From: a virus | Length of the DNA stretch: 46,872 bases | Virus record (IMG/VR): IMGVR_UViG_3300009447_000015 | Span: 1 to 46,872 of that record | Direction: 5' to 3' (one strand) | Part shown: positions 11,552 to 19,295 of the stretch, piece after piece | Layout of the letters: each line of letters opens with the position of its first letter | Position numbering within the stretch: position 1 is the stretch's first letter | Notes under the pieces: model-generated | Databases searched by the model: none | What the model saw: only the letters and a program-made list of their open reading frames with translations | Told to the model about the DNA's origin: nothing | Translations under genes and position numbers: made by a program

Positions 11552-13270
11552 ATGCAAGTTAACAGTACGGAGATCAATGGATTTTTGATCGACCAGTTTA
11601 ATCAATATGACTTAGAAGTGGGTAAAACACAAGGGACTTGTCCTTTATGTTCTCACGATAGGAAACCTGAGAATAAGAACTCTAAATGTGCATCTTATGA
11701 TTGGGAACGGGGTCTTGGTACTTGCCATAACTGCAACAATTCATTTCAACTACACACTTATCAAAGAAAAGGTGATGTAGATAAGGTATACATAAAGCCA
11801 GAGCCATTTGTTGTAAATGTACCTGGAACTAAAGTTGAAGAGTGGTTTAAAGGTAGAGGTATCTCTGCCTCCACTCTATCAGCTTTAAAAGTTACTGAAG
11901 GATCTGAATGGATGCCACAAACCGGTAAGGCCGAGAATGTTATAAAGTTTAATTATTTTGTTGGTGAAGATCTTATTAATATCAAGTATCGAGACGGAAG
12001 AAAGAACTTTAAATTATTTAAGGGGGCTGAGAAAGTCTTCTATAACATAAATGCAATAATAGGTTATGAATACTGTATCATAACAGAAGGAGAAATGGAC
12101 GTGCTTGCGCTTCATGAAGCTGGTATGCCAAACGTTGTTTCAGTACCTAATGGTGCTACACTTACATCTAATAATTTAGATTACTTAGACAATTGCATTG
12201 ATTACTTTGTAGATAAAACTAAAATAATATTAGCTACAGATTCAGATGAAGCTGGTCAAGCTTTACAACAAGAATTAATAAGACGTCTTGGTGCTGAGGT
12301 TTGTTACATGGCTAGTTTTGAAGACTGCAAAGATGCAAATGAATATTTATTAAAGTATGGAAAAGAAAAACTATCGCAGCGTATTACCGCAGCAAAGCCC
12401 GTACCTCTTGAACACGTCACCACTTTTAAGGACATTGAAGGGGAGATTACTGATTTCGTTACAAATGGCTTTAAGCCCGGATTTCAGGTTGGCTTATCTA
12501 ACTTTGATGAAATCTTTTCAACTTACACTGGTCAATTTATTACTGTCACTGGTATACCTTCTTCCGGTAAAAGTGATTTCGTCGATCAAATGGTTGTCGG
12601 ATATAACGCTAAGTATGGATGGAAAACGGCATACGCTAGTCCTGAGAATGCGCCAACTTATCTTCACGCACATAAGCTTATGCGAAAGGTATGGCAAGGC
12701 ATGCCCACTAAAGAAGACATTGGTTCTAGCAAATGGAACCAAATAGCTAATCATGTAAATGATAATTTCTTTTTTATAGACATGGAGCGTTATACTTTAG
12801 AGTCTGTACTTAGAAAAGGCGCTGAGCTTGTAAAACGAAAAGGTATTAAATGCCTTGTTATTGATCCATTTAATAAAGTACGTGACACAGATTCTAAAAC
12901 AGAAGACGTTAATAGGTATACTATGGAGTATTTAACTAAGATAGAAGTATTTGCTAAAAAGTATGATGTATTAGTTATTATTGTAGCGCATCCAACTAAA
13001 ATGTACAAAGATAAAGACGGTAAAATTGAAGAGCCTACTATGTACAATATTAAAGGTGGTGGCGAATGGTACGATGCTTCATATCATGGGTTGTTAGTTC
13101 ATAGAGACTACGTTAATAAAACCGTGAAATGTAAAGTACTTAAAGTTAAGTTTCAGAACCTAGGCCAAAACGGTGAAGAAGCTCATTTTAAATGGGAACA
13201 TAAATCAGGTTGTTTTATTCCAATAAATCCTGTTAAGTTAGAAGAAAATTCATTACCTTGGGAGTTATAA
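11552..13270 (+). CDS. Primase-helicase (T7 gp4-like)
   Basis: A 572-residue protein with three parts. A zinc-binding site has C30, C33, C58 and C61 (CPLC...CHNC). The Toprim primase part has CIITEGEMD around 175-183 and ILATDSDEA around 226-234, which hold the metal-binding Glu and Asp pair. The C-terminal DnaB/gp4 helicase has Walker A GIPSSGKS at 334-341, Walker B LVIDPF near 435-440 and VIIVAHPTK near 475-483. Full-length T7 gp4 is 566 residues, so size and order fit. It would prime and unwind at the fork. No phage DNA polymerase is visible beside it. Confidence 0.9.
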   Translation: MQVNSTEINGFLIDQFNQYDLEVGKTQGTCPLCSHDRKPENKNSKCASYDWERGLGTCHNCNNSFQLHTYQRKGDVDKVYIKPEPFVVNVPGTKVEEWFKGRGISASTLSALKVTEGSEWMPQTGKAENVIKFNYFVGEDLINIKYRDGRKNFKLFKGAEKVFYNINAIIGYEYCIITEGEMDVLALHEAGMPNVVSVPNGATLTSNNLDYLDNCIDYFVDKTKIILATDSDEAGQALQQELIRRLGAEVCYMASFEDCKDANEYLLKYGKEKLSQRITAAKPVPLEHVTTFKDIEGEITDFVTNGFKPGFQVGLSNFDEIFSTYTGQFITVTGIPSSGKSDFVDQMVVGYNAKYGWKTAYASPENAPTYLHAHKLMRKVWQGMPTKEDIGSSKWNQIANHVNDNFFFIDMERYTLESVLRKGAELVKRKGIKCLVIDPFNKVRDTDSKTEDVNRYTMEYLTKIEVFAKKYDVLVIIVAHPTKMYKDKDGKIEEPTMYNIKGGGEWYDASYHGLLVHRDYVNKTVKCKVLKVKFQNLGQNGEEAHFKWEHKSGCFIPINPVKLEENSLPWEL

Positions 13271-13281
13271 AAAAAGACCCA

Positions 13282-13509
13282 ATGGGTCAATACATTTATA
13301 GTGATGAAGAATTTGAAGCTTATAGCTGGTGCATTAAAAACAGTATACGTATATCACCTATAGCTAAAGACGAAACCAACTGGTTTATAGAAATTACAAT
13401 TAACAACAAAACAAACAGATCCCCTGAAACCTACAAAAAAGTAGTTATATGGGAGAAATTATTTGAGTATTATCTTTATTATTATGGAAAATATAAAAAC
13501 AAATTTTAA
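13282..13509 (+). CDS. Hypothetical protein (75 aa)
   Basis: The frame is open from a TTG at 13258 inside the primase-helicase end, but ATG 13282 (MGQYIYSDEEFEAY) is preferred as it lies after the primase stop. The protein is rich in Tyr and Trp with the pattern WCIKNSIRISP, NWFIEITINNK and a C-terminal LFEYYLYYYGKYKNKF. I recall similar proteins next to marine phage primases, with no function. It overlaps the next gene by 26 bases. Confidence 0.66.
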   Translation: MGQYIYSDEEFEAYSWCIKNSIRISPIAKDETNWFIEITINNKTNRSPETYKKVVIWEKLFEYYLYYYGKYKNKF

Positions 13510-14134
13510 AAACGCATCAGAAGCATTTGATTACTTTAATCAAAAAATAAGGACAGATGGTGTTGAATTTGCTGGTACTAAAGCTTTATTTAATGTAGGT
13601 TTTACTTTGGAATATCCTAAAAATATTTCAATAGCAAATGAAGAAAGAAACTTTAACGAAGAGTATGCTGAAGCTGAATGGCAATGGTATTTATCTGGAG
13701 ATCCAAGTTTGTCAAAGCTAAAAGAGATATACGGTAAAGTACCACCTATATGGGAAAAAATGCAAGACTCAGAAGGTAAAGTAAGATCAAATTACGGTTG
13801 GCAGTGGACGAGAAACGGTCAACTCGATTATGCTATACACACTTTGCGCGGTAATAATCAAACGCGTCAATCAGCAATTTCAATTTACGATGGCAAAGAA
13901 AACGACACGTATCAAACAGACACGCCTTGTACTTATGCTGTTCAGTTTACGATATTAAACGAAAGACTCAATATGTCTGTCTACATGCGTTCTAATGATC
14001 TCTGGTACGGCTTTTGCAACGATCAATATTGTTTCTCAAAACTACAGCAATTGGTTGCTAGAGAGCTTAATTTGCCAGTTGGTACATATTATCACCACGC
14101 ACACAATTTACACCTTTATAACAATAAATTATGA
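13484..14134 (+). CDS. Thymidylate synthase / deoxypyrimidine hydroxymethylase homologue
   Basis: The frame opens at a TTG (13463), but ATG 13484 gives 216 residues. The thymidylate synthase fold is clear: EWQWYLSGD (about 65-73), RSNYGWQWTR (101-110), TRQSAISIYD, the catalytic TPC with C149, YMRSNDLWYGF (R169, S170, D172) and YYHHAHNLHLY near the end, where TS has H-x-Y. After the G, TS has L-P-F-N; here it is F-C-N-D, so the base-recognition Asn may be an Asp (D180). In T4 dCMP hydroxymethylase an Asp sits at that point and favours dCMP. It therefore could be a dTMP maker or a dCMP/dUMP hydroxymethylase for modified DNA. An RTGCTATACAC repeat lies inside. Confidence 0.8.
   Translation: MENIKTNFKNASEAFDYFNQKIRTDGVEFAGTKALFNVGFTLEYPKNISIANEERNFNEEYAEAEWQWYLSGDPSLSKLKEIYGKVPPIWEKMQDSEGKVRSNYGWQWTRNGQLDYAIHTLRGNNQTRQSAISIYDGKENDTYQTDTPCTYAVQFTILNERLNMSVYMRSNDLWYGFCNDQYCFSKLQQLVARELNLPVGTYYHHAHNLHLYNNKL
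13830..13840 (+). repeat. RTGCTATACAC repeat, copy 8
   Basis: ATGCTATACAC followed by A, inside the thymidylate synthase-like gene (frame TAT GCT ATA CAC). It is the rightmost exact copy. Confidence 0.6.
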
Positions 14135-14928
14135 TCTATTATTTATACCATATCCCGGGTAAAAAAATAGGGGTTACACGTGATCTTGATAGAAGAGTTA
14201 CGGTTGCCCAAGGGTATAAACCAGGTGAGTACGAAGTTCTTGATTCAAGTGAAGATATAAGCTATATATCATCTAAGGAGATAGAACTTCAAAAGTCTTA
14301 TGGCTATAAAGTTGATAGACAAACGTATAGAGATCTAATGAATAAAAAATCAAATAAAATGAAATTAAACGTAACAGAACAAACAACAACTTTTCCAGTG
14401 CCACTAATTGATTTAAAGAAATTTCTTAAAAAAGAACTAGGTATTGGTTTTAAATGGGAAACTTCCTTTGGTGATTTTGAATTAAAATCAAAAAAAGAAT
14501 TAAATTGGTTAGCTCATAACTCAGTAACATCTATGTATGATAAAGACAGATGTTTTATATACAATAAAGCTTTTCATGAAGCTTTTATAGCTGAACCAAG
14601 TTTACACGAAGGTCTTGTAAATGGTATTGAAGAAAATATATATGATCTTATTAGACTATGGGCAGCTGAAAAAGGTATATACACTAAAGGTGACAGCAAA
14701 ACACAATACATAAAACTTCTTGAAGAAACTGGTGAACTTGCTAAAGCTTTGCTTAACAATGATAAACCAGAGATTATAGATGCTATTGGTGATATTGTTG
14801 TTGTGTTAACAAACTTAGCTAAGCTTGAAGATCTTAAAATAGAAGATTGCGTACAATCAGCTTACAATGTTATTAAGAGTAGAAAAGGTAAAATGATTAA
14901 TGGAACTTTTGTAAAACAAACATTGTAA
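14131..14928 (+). CDS. GIY-YIG-like domain joined to MazG pyrophosphohydrolase
   Basis: A 265-residue protein with two ends of different type. Residues 1-65 resemble a GIY-YIG nuclease: YYLYHIPGKKIGVTRDLDRRV, then a Glu in KEIELQKSYG. From about 195 the MazG pattern ExxE...ExxD is clear: LLEETGELAK (E199, E202) and PEIIDAIGD (E214, D217). MazG enzymes split NTPs or dNTPs to NMP and pyrophosphate. The middle (about 85-180) is unassigned. ATG codons near residues 71-78 could give a shorter product without the first domain. It overlaps the upstream TS-like gene by four bases, which suggests nucleotide-pool work. Confidence 0.75.
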   Translation: MIYYLYHIPGKKIGVTRDLDRRVTVAQGYKPGEYEVLDSSEDISYISSKEIELQKSYGYKVDRQTYRDLMNKKSNKMKLNVTEQTTTFPVPLIDLKKFLKKELGIGFKWETSFGDFELKSKKELNWLAHNSVTSMYDKDRCFIYNKAFHEAFIAEPSLHEGLVNGIEENIYDLIRLWAAEKGIYTKGDSKTQYIKLLEETGELAKALLNNDKPEIIDAIGDIVVVLTNLAKLEDLKIEDCVQSAYNVIKSRKGKMINGTFVKQTL

Positions 14929-15221
14929 TGAAAAAGAAGGAAGTTACATTTAGAGATCCAGTTGTAGAAAGAGTAGTAGACAAGTTTGTATCAAGATCAG
15001 ATTTGGGTTTTACTAAATACGGTAGAACGTTAGATAGCGAAAGAAAAGGTGGTCACAAAGATCTTTTTGGTTATTTAAACGATGTACAAGAAGAGTTGAT
15101 GGATGCAATACTTTATTTGCAAGCGGCAAAAGAAGAGGTTCAAGACTTAAAAGAAGAAGCTTTAATAGCTAGAATGGATGTTATTGCTCAAAATGGCAAC
15201 ACAGGAGAACATTATGATTAA
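14928..15221 (+). CDS. MazG-like (all-alpha) NTP pyrophosphohydrolase
   Basis: A 97-residue helical protein with GFTKYGRTLDSERKGG near residues 27-42 and DLFGYLNDVQEELMDAILYL near 45-64. This is the phage version of the all-alpha NTP-PPase fold, in which Glu and Asp residues of the second helix bind Mg. It follows the MazG fusion gene with a one-base overlap, so two such enzymes are made together. The C-terminal 30 residues are a charged helix. Substrate unknown; a dNTP is likely from context. Confidence 0.68.
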   Translation: MKKKEVTFRDPVVERVVDKFVSRSDLGFTKYGRTLDSERKGGHKDLFGYLNDVQEELMDAILYLQAAKEEVQDLKEEALIARMDVIAQNGNTGEHYD

Positions 15222-15666
15222 GAAAAAAAGATCAAAAAAAAGAGGTCCAGTTGTTTCTAAGAAAATATCTTATGATGGACATAATTTTGCTTCAGGATTA
15301 GAACGTTATATGTATATGGCCTTGAAAAAAGCTAAGATAAGATCTAAGTATGAAGGAGAAACCTTTGTTCTGTTAAATGGTTTTCATTTTGAAAACGAAG
15401 TATACGAAAGACAAGCAAATGGTAAAGGTGATTACGTTAATAGAGGTAGCAAAAGAATACTACCAATAAAGTATACGCCTGATTTTATTGGAGATGATTT
15501 TATAATAGAAACAAAAGGTAGAGCAAATGAATCTTTTCCAATGAGATGGAAGTTATTTAAAAGATTAGTTTCAGAACAATTTCCTAATATTACTTTATAC
15601 AAACCACAAAATCAAAATGAATGCGATCGAACAGTACAATTGATCCTGGAAAAGCGAAGAAAGTAG
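15214..15666 (+). CDS. Endonuclease I (T7 gp3-like Holliday junction resolvase)
   Basis: The frame is open from 15178 inside the upstream gene; I choose ATG 15214, which has GGAG seven bases before it, giving 150 residues. The chain matches T7 endonuclease I: a basic start, SGLERYMYMAL with E30, KYEGETFVLL, YTPDF with D90, then IIETKGR with E99 and K101, and FPMRWKLFKRL. D...E-x-K is the PD-(D/E)XK active site. The enzyme cuts branched DNA before packaging. It overlaps the next small gene by 46 bases. Confidence 0.85.
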   Translation: MIKKKRSKKRGPVVSKKISYDGHNFASGLERYMYMALKKAKIRSKYEGETFVLLNGFHFENEVYERQANGKGDYVNRGSKRILPIKYTPDFIGDDFIIETKGRANESFPMRWKLFKRLVSEQFPNITLYKPQNQNECDRTVQLILEKRRK

Positions 15667-15791
15667 CTAGACAGAAGTATGCTCAGCGTCAGATTGATAA
15701 GTGGATTAAATGGAGTTGGGAAATAAGAGGTAAAATTAAATACAAAGAGCTTGTTGAAATGCAAAATAAGTATAACATAAAAGTAGAATAA
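15621..15791 (+). CDS. Small basic hypothetical protein (56 aa)
   Basis: ATG at 15621, 46 bases inside the endonuclease I gene in another frame. It encodes a Lys/Arg-rich helical peptide (GKAKKVARQKYAQRQIDKWI, then WSWEIRGKIKYKELVEMQ). It ends directly before the next ATG. A nucleic-acid-binding helper is plausible from charge only. No known family. Confidence 0.58.
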   Translation: MRSNSTIDPGKAKKVARQKYAQRQIDKWIKWSWEIRGKIKYKELVEMQNKYNIKVE

Positions 15792-15932
15792 ATGAAAGAC
15801 TGGGAATTAAGTATTGGATTATATCCAGGCATATTGATTGGTATTAGATCATATCAATCAGAACAAGCAACTGATCACGTATTGTACCTACCTATTGTAG
15901 AACTATGCTTTACTATATACCATGACGTATAA
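15792..15932 (+). CDS. Conserved small hypothetical protein (46 aa)
   Basis: A 46-codon frame starting immediately after the previous stop. Layout WELSIGLYPGILIGIRSY, then HVLYLPIVELCFTIYHD, suggests a small beta protein. I recall the GLYPGILxG pattern from marine phages, without function. Overlaps the next ATG (15922) by 11 bases. Confidence 0.63.
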   Translation: MKDWELSIGLYPGILIGIRSYQSEQATDHVLYLPIVELCFTIYHDV

Positions 15933-16080
15933 GCAGAATGAAGCTATTGATTTTTTTTTAGATGATTTAATATTTGAAATGAAATCAGTTACAAGCGGGT
16001 CACACAAAAAACAAGACATGATTTCTTATTGTGAATCATGGATAAATACATTGCAAACTATTAAATCTTTAAATAACTAA
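15922..16080 (+). CDS. Small hypothetical protein (52 aa)
   Basis: A 52-codon frame overlapping the end of its neighbour by 11 bases and ending five bases before the ribonucleotide reductase small subunit. Helical pattern: EAIDFFLDDLIFEMKSV and YCESWINTLQTIKSL. No family recognised. Confidence 0.6.
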   Translation: MTYKQNEAIDFFLDDLIFEMKSVTSGSHKKQDMISYCESWINTLQTIKSLNN

Positions 16081-16085
16081 TAAAT

Positions 16086-17054
16086 ATGTCATTATTTACT
16101 CCTAGAATACCATACAAACCATTTGAATACCCAGTTTACTACACGGAAGGTTGGTTAAAACAAGCTCAAGCTTTTTGGTTACACACTGAAATATCTATGT
16201 CAGGTGATGTAAAAGATTGGAATGAAAAACTAACTAAAGAAGAAAAAAACCTAGTTGGCAATATATTATTAGGTTTTGCACAAACAGAATGTGCTGTATC
16301 TGATTACTGGACGCAAAAAGTAGTTGGATGGTTTCCTAAACACGAAATACAACAGATGGCTATGATGTTTGGCTCTCAAGAGACTATTCATGCTGTCGCT
16401 TATTCATATCTAAATGAAACACTTGGACTGGAAGATTTTGAGGCTTTTTTACAAGATGAAGCAACGATGCAAAGATTTGAAAATTTGGTTTCTTATGAAG
16501 GTAATGATCGCCTTGGTATTGCTAAGTCTCTTGCTATATTCTCTGCTTTTGCTGAGGGTGTTTCTCTTTATTCTGCTTTTGCTGTACTATATAGTTTTCA
16601 ATTAAGAAACCTATTAAAAGGTGTTGGGCAACAAATGAAATGGTCTGTAAGAGACGAGTCGTTGCACAGTAAAATGGGTTGTCAATTATTTAGACACATG
16701 TGCGAAGAAGATCCCAAACTTTTAAATGATTGTAAAGAAGAAGTATTAGATGCAGCAGAAGCAATACTTAAAGCAGAAGAAAACTATATTGACAAAATGT
16801 TTGAGCTTGGAGACATCGAAAACCTTAAAGCTTACGACCTCAAGCAATTCATTAGAAAAAGACTCAATGAAAAAATTATTGAACTCGGTTACAGGGACAG
16901 TGGGGAATACTTTGAATTTGACAAAAAAGCAGCAAGTAATCTTGACTGGTTCTATCATCTTACCGGGGGGCTCACTCATACTGATTTTTTTGCTATTCGC
17001 CCGACTGATTACTCTAAAGCAGGTGAAGGAGAAGACTTTGAAGATATTTGGTAA
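16086..17054 (+). CDS. nrdB: Ribonucleotide reductase small subunit (class I)
   Basis: 322 residues, the usual R2 size. Di-iron ligands are visible: an E in AQTECAVSDYW, E and H in SQETIHAVAYSYL, E in SAFAEGVSLY, and E and H in RDESLHSKMGC. The Tyr radical site is the Y four residues after that H (H-A-V-A-Y), as in E. coli R2 (H118...Y122). The first ligand, Asp in E. coli, appears to be Glu here. The subunit makes the radical used by the large subunit encoded from 17284. Both genes flank a small coiled-coil gene. Confidence 0.92.
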   Translation: MSLFTPRIPYKPFEYPVYYTEGWLKQAQAFWLHTEISMSGDVKDWNEKLTKEEKNLVGNILLGFAQTECAVSDYWTQKVVGWFPKHEIQQMAMMFGSQETIHAVAYSYLNETLGLEDFEAFLQDEATMQRFENLVSYEGNDRLGIAKSLAIFSAFAEGVSLYSAFAVLYSFQLRNLLKGVGQQMKWSVRDESLHSKMGCQLFRHMCEEDPKLLNDCKEEVLDAAEAILKAEENYIDKMFELGDIENLKAYDLKQFIRKRLNEKIIELGYRDSGEYFEFDKKAASNLDWFYHLTGGLTHTDFFAIRPTDYSKAGEGEDFEDIW

Positions 17055-17069
17055 ATTAAATAAAATAAA

Positions 17070-17294
17070 ATGAAAGGACAAAAACAAAGTAGACAAGATC
17101 TACTAGAAAAAAAGGTTGTTGCATTAATCAACGTAGTTCAACAATTATTAAATGAAAACACATATCTTAAAGATTTATCTGTAGGTACGTTAGAAGCTGT
17201 TAAATTGATGCCTGGTTATGACGAGGCTATTGAACAACTTAAAGAAAAAGTAACTGAAGAAAAAACTAAATTAGATCTTGGAGATGTGGAATAA
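17070..17294 (+). CDS. Coiled-coil hypothetical protein (74 aa)
   Basis: A 74-residue helical protein between the two ribonucleotide reductase genes (RQDLLEKKVVALINVVQQLL, then AIEQLKEKVTEEKTK). It overlaps the start of the large subunit gene by 11 bases. No known family; an assembly or regulatory partner of the reductase is possible from position only. Confidence 0.63.
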   Translation: MKGQKQSRQDLLEKKVVALINVVQQLLNENTYLKDLSVGTLEAVKLMPGYDEAIEQLKEKVTEEKTKLDLGDVE

Positions 17295-19053
17295 TGATTG
17301 GGTAAAAGGTAAGGATTATCCTTCATGGGGTAATACTGAAGTTTATAAAAAAACTATTATTGGTGGGTATTTATTACCTAATGAAACGCCAAGAGATGCT
17401 TATACGAGGGTATCAACAACTGTTGCTAAAAGATTATATAAGCCTGAGCTTGCTGAAAAGTTTTTCGAATATATATGGAATGGTTGGTTAAACCTAGCTT
17501 CACCTGTTTTATCTAATACTGGCACAGATAGAGGTTTACCTATATCTTGCTTTGGTATCGATGTTGGTGATAGTATTCAAGAAATTGGAGGTAAGAATTT
17601 AGAGATGATGTTGTTGGCTAAACACGGAGGTGGTGTAGGTATCGGTATTAATATGATACGACCAGCTGGTGCTAAAATTACAGGTAATGGTACGTCAGAT
17701 GGCGTTGTGCCTTTCTGTAAGATATACGATTCTACTATTCTTGCTACTAACCAAGGATCAGTAAGAAGAGGAGCCGCTAGTGTAAATATCAACATTGACC
17801 ACGGTGACTTTGAAGAATGGTTAGAAATAAGGGAACCTAAAGGAGACGTTAATAGACAATCATTAAACCTACATCAATGTGCTGTGGTTGGTGATAAGTT
17901 TATGAGAAAACTAGAAGAGGGAGATGCTGAAGCTAGAAGAAAATGGAGTAAACTTTTACAAAAACGTAAAGCAACTGGTGAACCTTATATTCTTTTTAAA
18001 GGCAATACAAATAAAGCTAATCCAGAAGCTTACAAGAAAAATGGTTTAAAAGTACATATGACTAACATATGTAGTGAGATAACATTACATACTGATGAAA
18101 ATCATAGCTTTGTATGCTGTTTATCTTCATTGAATTTAAGTAAGTATAACGAGTGGAAAGATACTAATTTAATCTACCACGCAATATGGTTTTTAGATGG
18201 AGTACTTGAAGAGTTTATACAAAAGGCTAAAGGCCTTAAAGGATTTGAAAACTCAGTTCGTTTTGCAGAAAAAGGACGAGCGCTTGGTCTTGGAGTCCTT
18301 GGGTGGCACACTTACCTCCAGCAAAGTGGAATACCTTTTGAAGGATTACAAGCTCAGTTTGAGACTAGAAGAATATTTAGTCAGATTAAAATCGAAAGTG
18401 AAAGGGCATCGCGTGATCTTGCCGAGGTATATGGAGAACCTTTATGGTGTCGTGATACTGGACTTAGGAATACTCATCTTAGGGCTATTGCACCTACTGT
18501 ATCAAATAGTAAACTATCTGGTAATGTTAGTCCAGGTATTGAGCCTTGGGCTGCTAATGTTTTTACAGAGCAATCTGCGAAAGGTACGTTTATTAGAAAA
18601 AATAAAGAGCTTATTAAAGTTTTAAAGAAGATCGGTATTGATACAGAAGAAACTTGGGAGAAAATACTTGTTGACGGTGGAAGTGTTCAGGACATAAATA
18701 TTTTAGACGATTGGGCTTATATTAATAAAAAATTAGTATATTTACCTGACGCGTCAGAACAAGATATGTTACACGGTTATGATACCGTTAAAGATGTGTT
18801 TAAAACGTTCAAAGAAATAAACCAGTTAGAATTAGTTAGTCAAGCTGGAATACGTCAACAGTACATAGATCAATCAGTTAGTTTAAACTTAGCTTTTCCA
18901 AGTACTGCTACACCAAAGTGGATTAATCAAGTTCATTTTGAAGCATGGAAAAAAGGAGTGAAGACTTTATATTACACAAGAACTGAATCGGTTTTAAGAG
19001 GAGATATTGCTGCTGCAGCTATGGATCCAGATTGTGTATCTTGTGACGGATAA
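17284..19053 (+). CDS. nrdA: Ribonucleotide reductase large subunit (class I, short)
   Basis: The frame opens at a TTG (17278); ATG 17284 gives 589 residues. Active-site parts are complete: LPISCF (C89), N-I-C-S-E with N261, C263 and E265, FVCC with the second redox cysteine, the radical-transfer pair YY in LYYTR (563-564), and the C-terminal DCVSC (C584, C587) that takes electrons from thioredoxin or glutaredoxin. It is shorter than the usual 700-760 residues because the N-terminal ATP-cone (activity regulation) domain is missing, which would leave the enzyme free of dATP inhibition. It closes the early strand. Confidence 0.9.
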   Translation: MWNNDWVKGKDYPSWGNTEVYKKTIIGGYLLPNETPRDAYTRVSTTVAKRLYKPELAEKFFEYIWNGWLNLASPVLSNTGTDRGLPISCFGIDVGDSIQEIGGKNLEMMLLAKHGGGVGIGINMIRPAGAKITGNGTSDGVVPFCKIYDSTILATNQGSVRRGAASVNINIDHGDFEEWLEIREPKGDVNRQSLNLHQCAVVGDKFMRKLEEGDAEARRKWSKLLQKRKATGEPYILFKGNTNKANPEAYKKNGLKVHMTNICSEITLHTDENHSFVCCLSSLNLSKYNEWKDTNLIYHAIWFLDGVLEEFIQKAKGLKGFENSVRFAEKGRALGLGVLGWHTYLQQSGIPFEGLQAQFETRRIFSQIKIESERASRDLAEVYGEPLWCRDTGLRNTHLRAIAPTVSNSKLSGNVSPGIEPWAANVFTEQSAKGTFIRKNKELIKVLKKIGIDTEETWEKILVDGGSVQDINILDDWAYINKKLVYLPDASEQDMLHGYDTVKDVFKTFKEINQLELVSQAGIRQQYIDQSVSLNLAFPSTATPKWINQVHFEAWKKGVKTLYYTRTESVLRGDIAAAAMDPDCVSCDG

Positions 19054-19109
19054 AATATACCATTTGCCAGGTATTGTTTAGTTATTTTATTTTTATTAGT
19101 TATCAATGA

Positions 19110-19142
19110 AAAAAGGGGAGGCCATTACAGCTTCCCCTTTTT
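19110..19142. terminator. Bidirectional terminator between convergent halves
   Basis: A 12-bp stem: 19110-19121 (AAAAAGGGGAGG) pairs with 19131-19142 (CTTCCCCTTTTT), with one G-T pair and a 9-base loop. The T-run on one side and the A-run on the other make it work in both directions. It lies 56 bp after the nrdA stop and 30 bp beyond the end of the leftmost late gene (19173). No gene lies in 19054-19172. Confidence 0.9.
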
Positions 19143-19172
19143 GGTTACAGGAACTATTGGGTATGTTGCCCA

Positions 19173-19295
19173 TTATTTTTTTGTTCCTTTCTTTTTAATA
19201 GGTACACAGTTAGGTACTCTTTTAGAACCTTTCATTTTAAAACCTATTGCTTCAAAGCCTGACCAGCAAGCTTTTACTGCTTTTTTTCTTGCCAT
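19173..19295 (-). CDS. Small basic hypothetical protein (40 aa)
   Basis: A 40-codon frame, last gene of the late strand. It begins MARKKAVKACWSGFEAIGFK and has two cysteines and a Lys-rich tail (PIKKKGTKK). Its start overlaps the stop of the next gene (TAATG). The KMKGS motif in the middle also occurs in the gene at 45791-46468, and I recall similar short proteins in marine phage late regions. Function unknown; charge suggests DNA contact. Confidence 0.66.
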   Translation of the reverse strand: MARKKAVKACWSGFEAIGFKMKGSKRVPNCVPIKKKGTKK

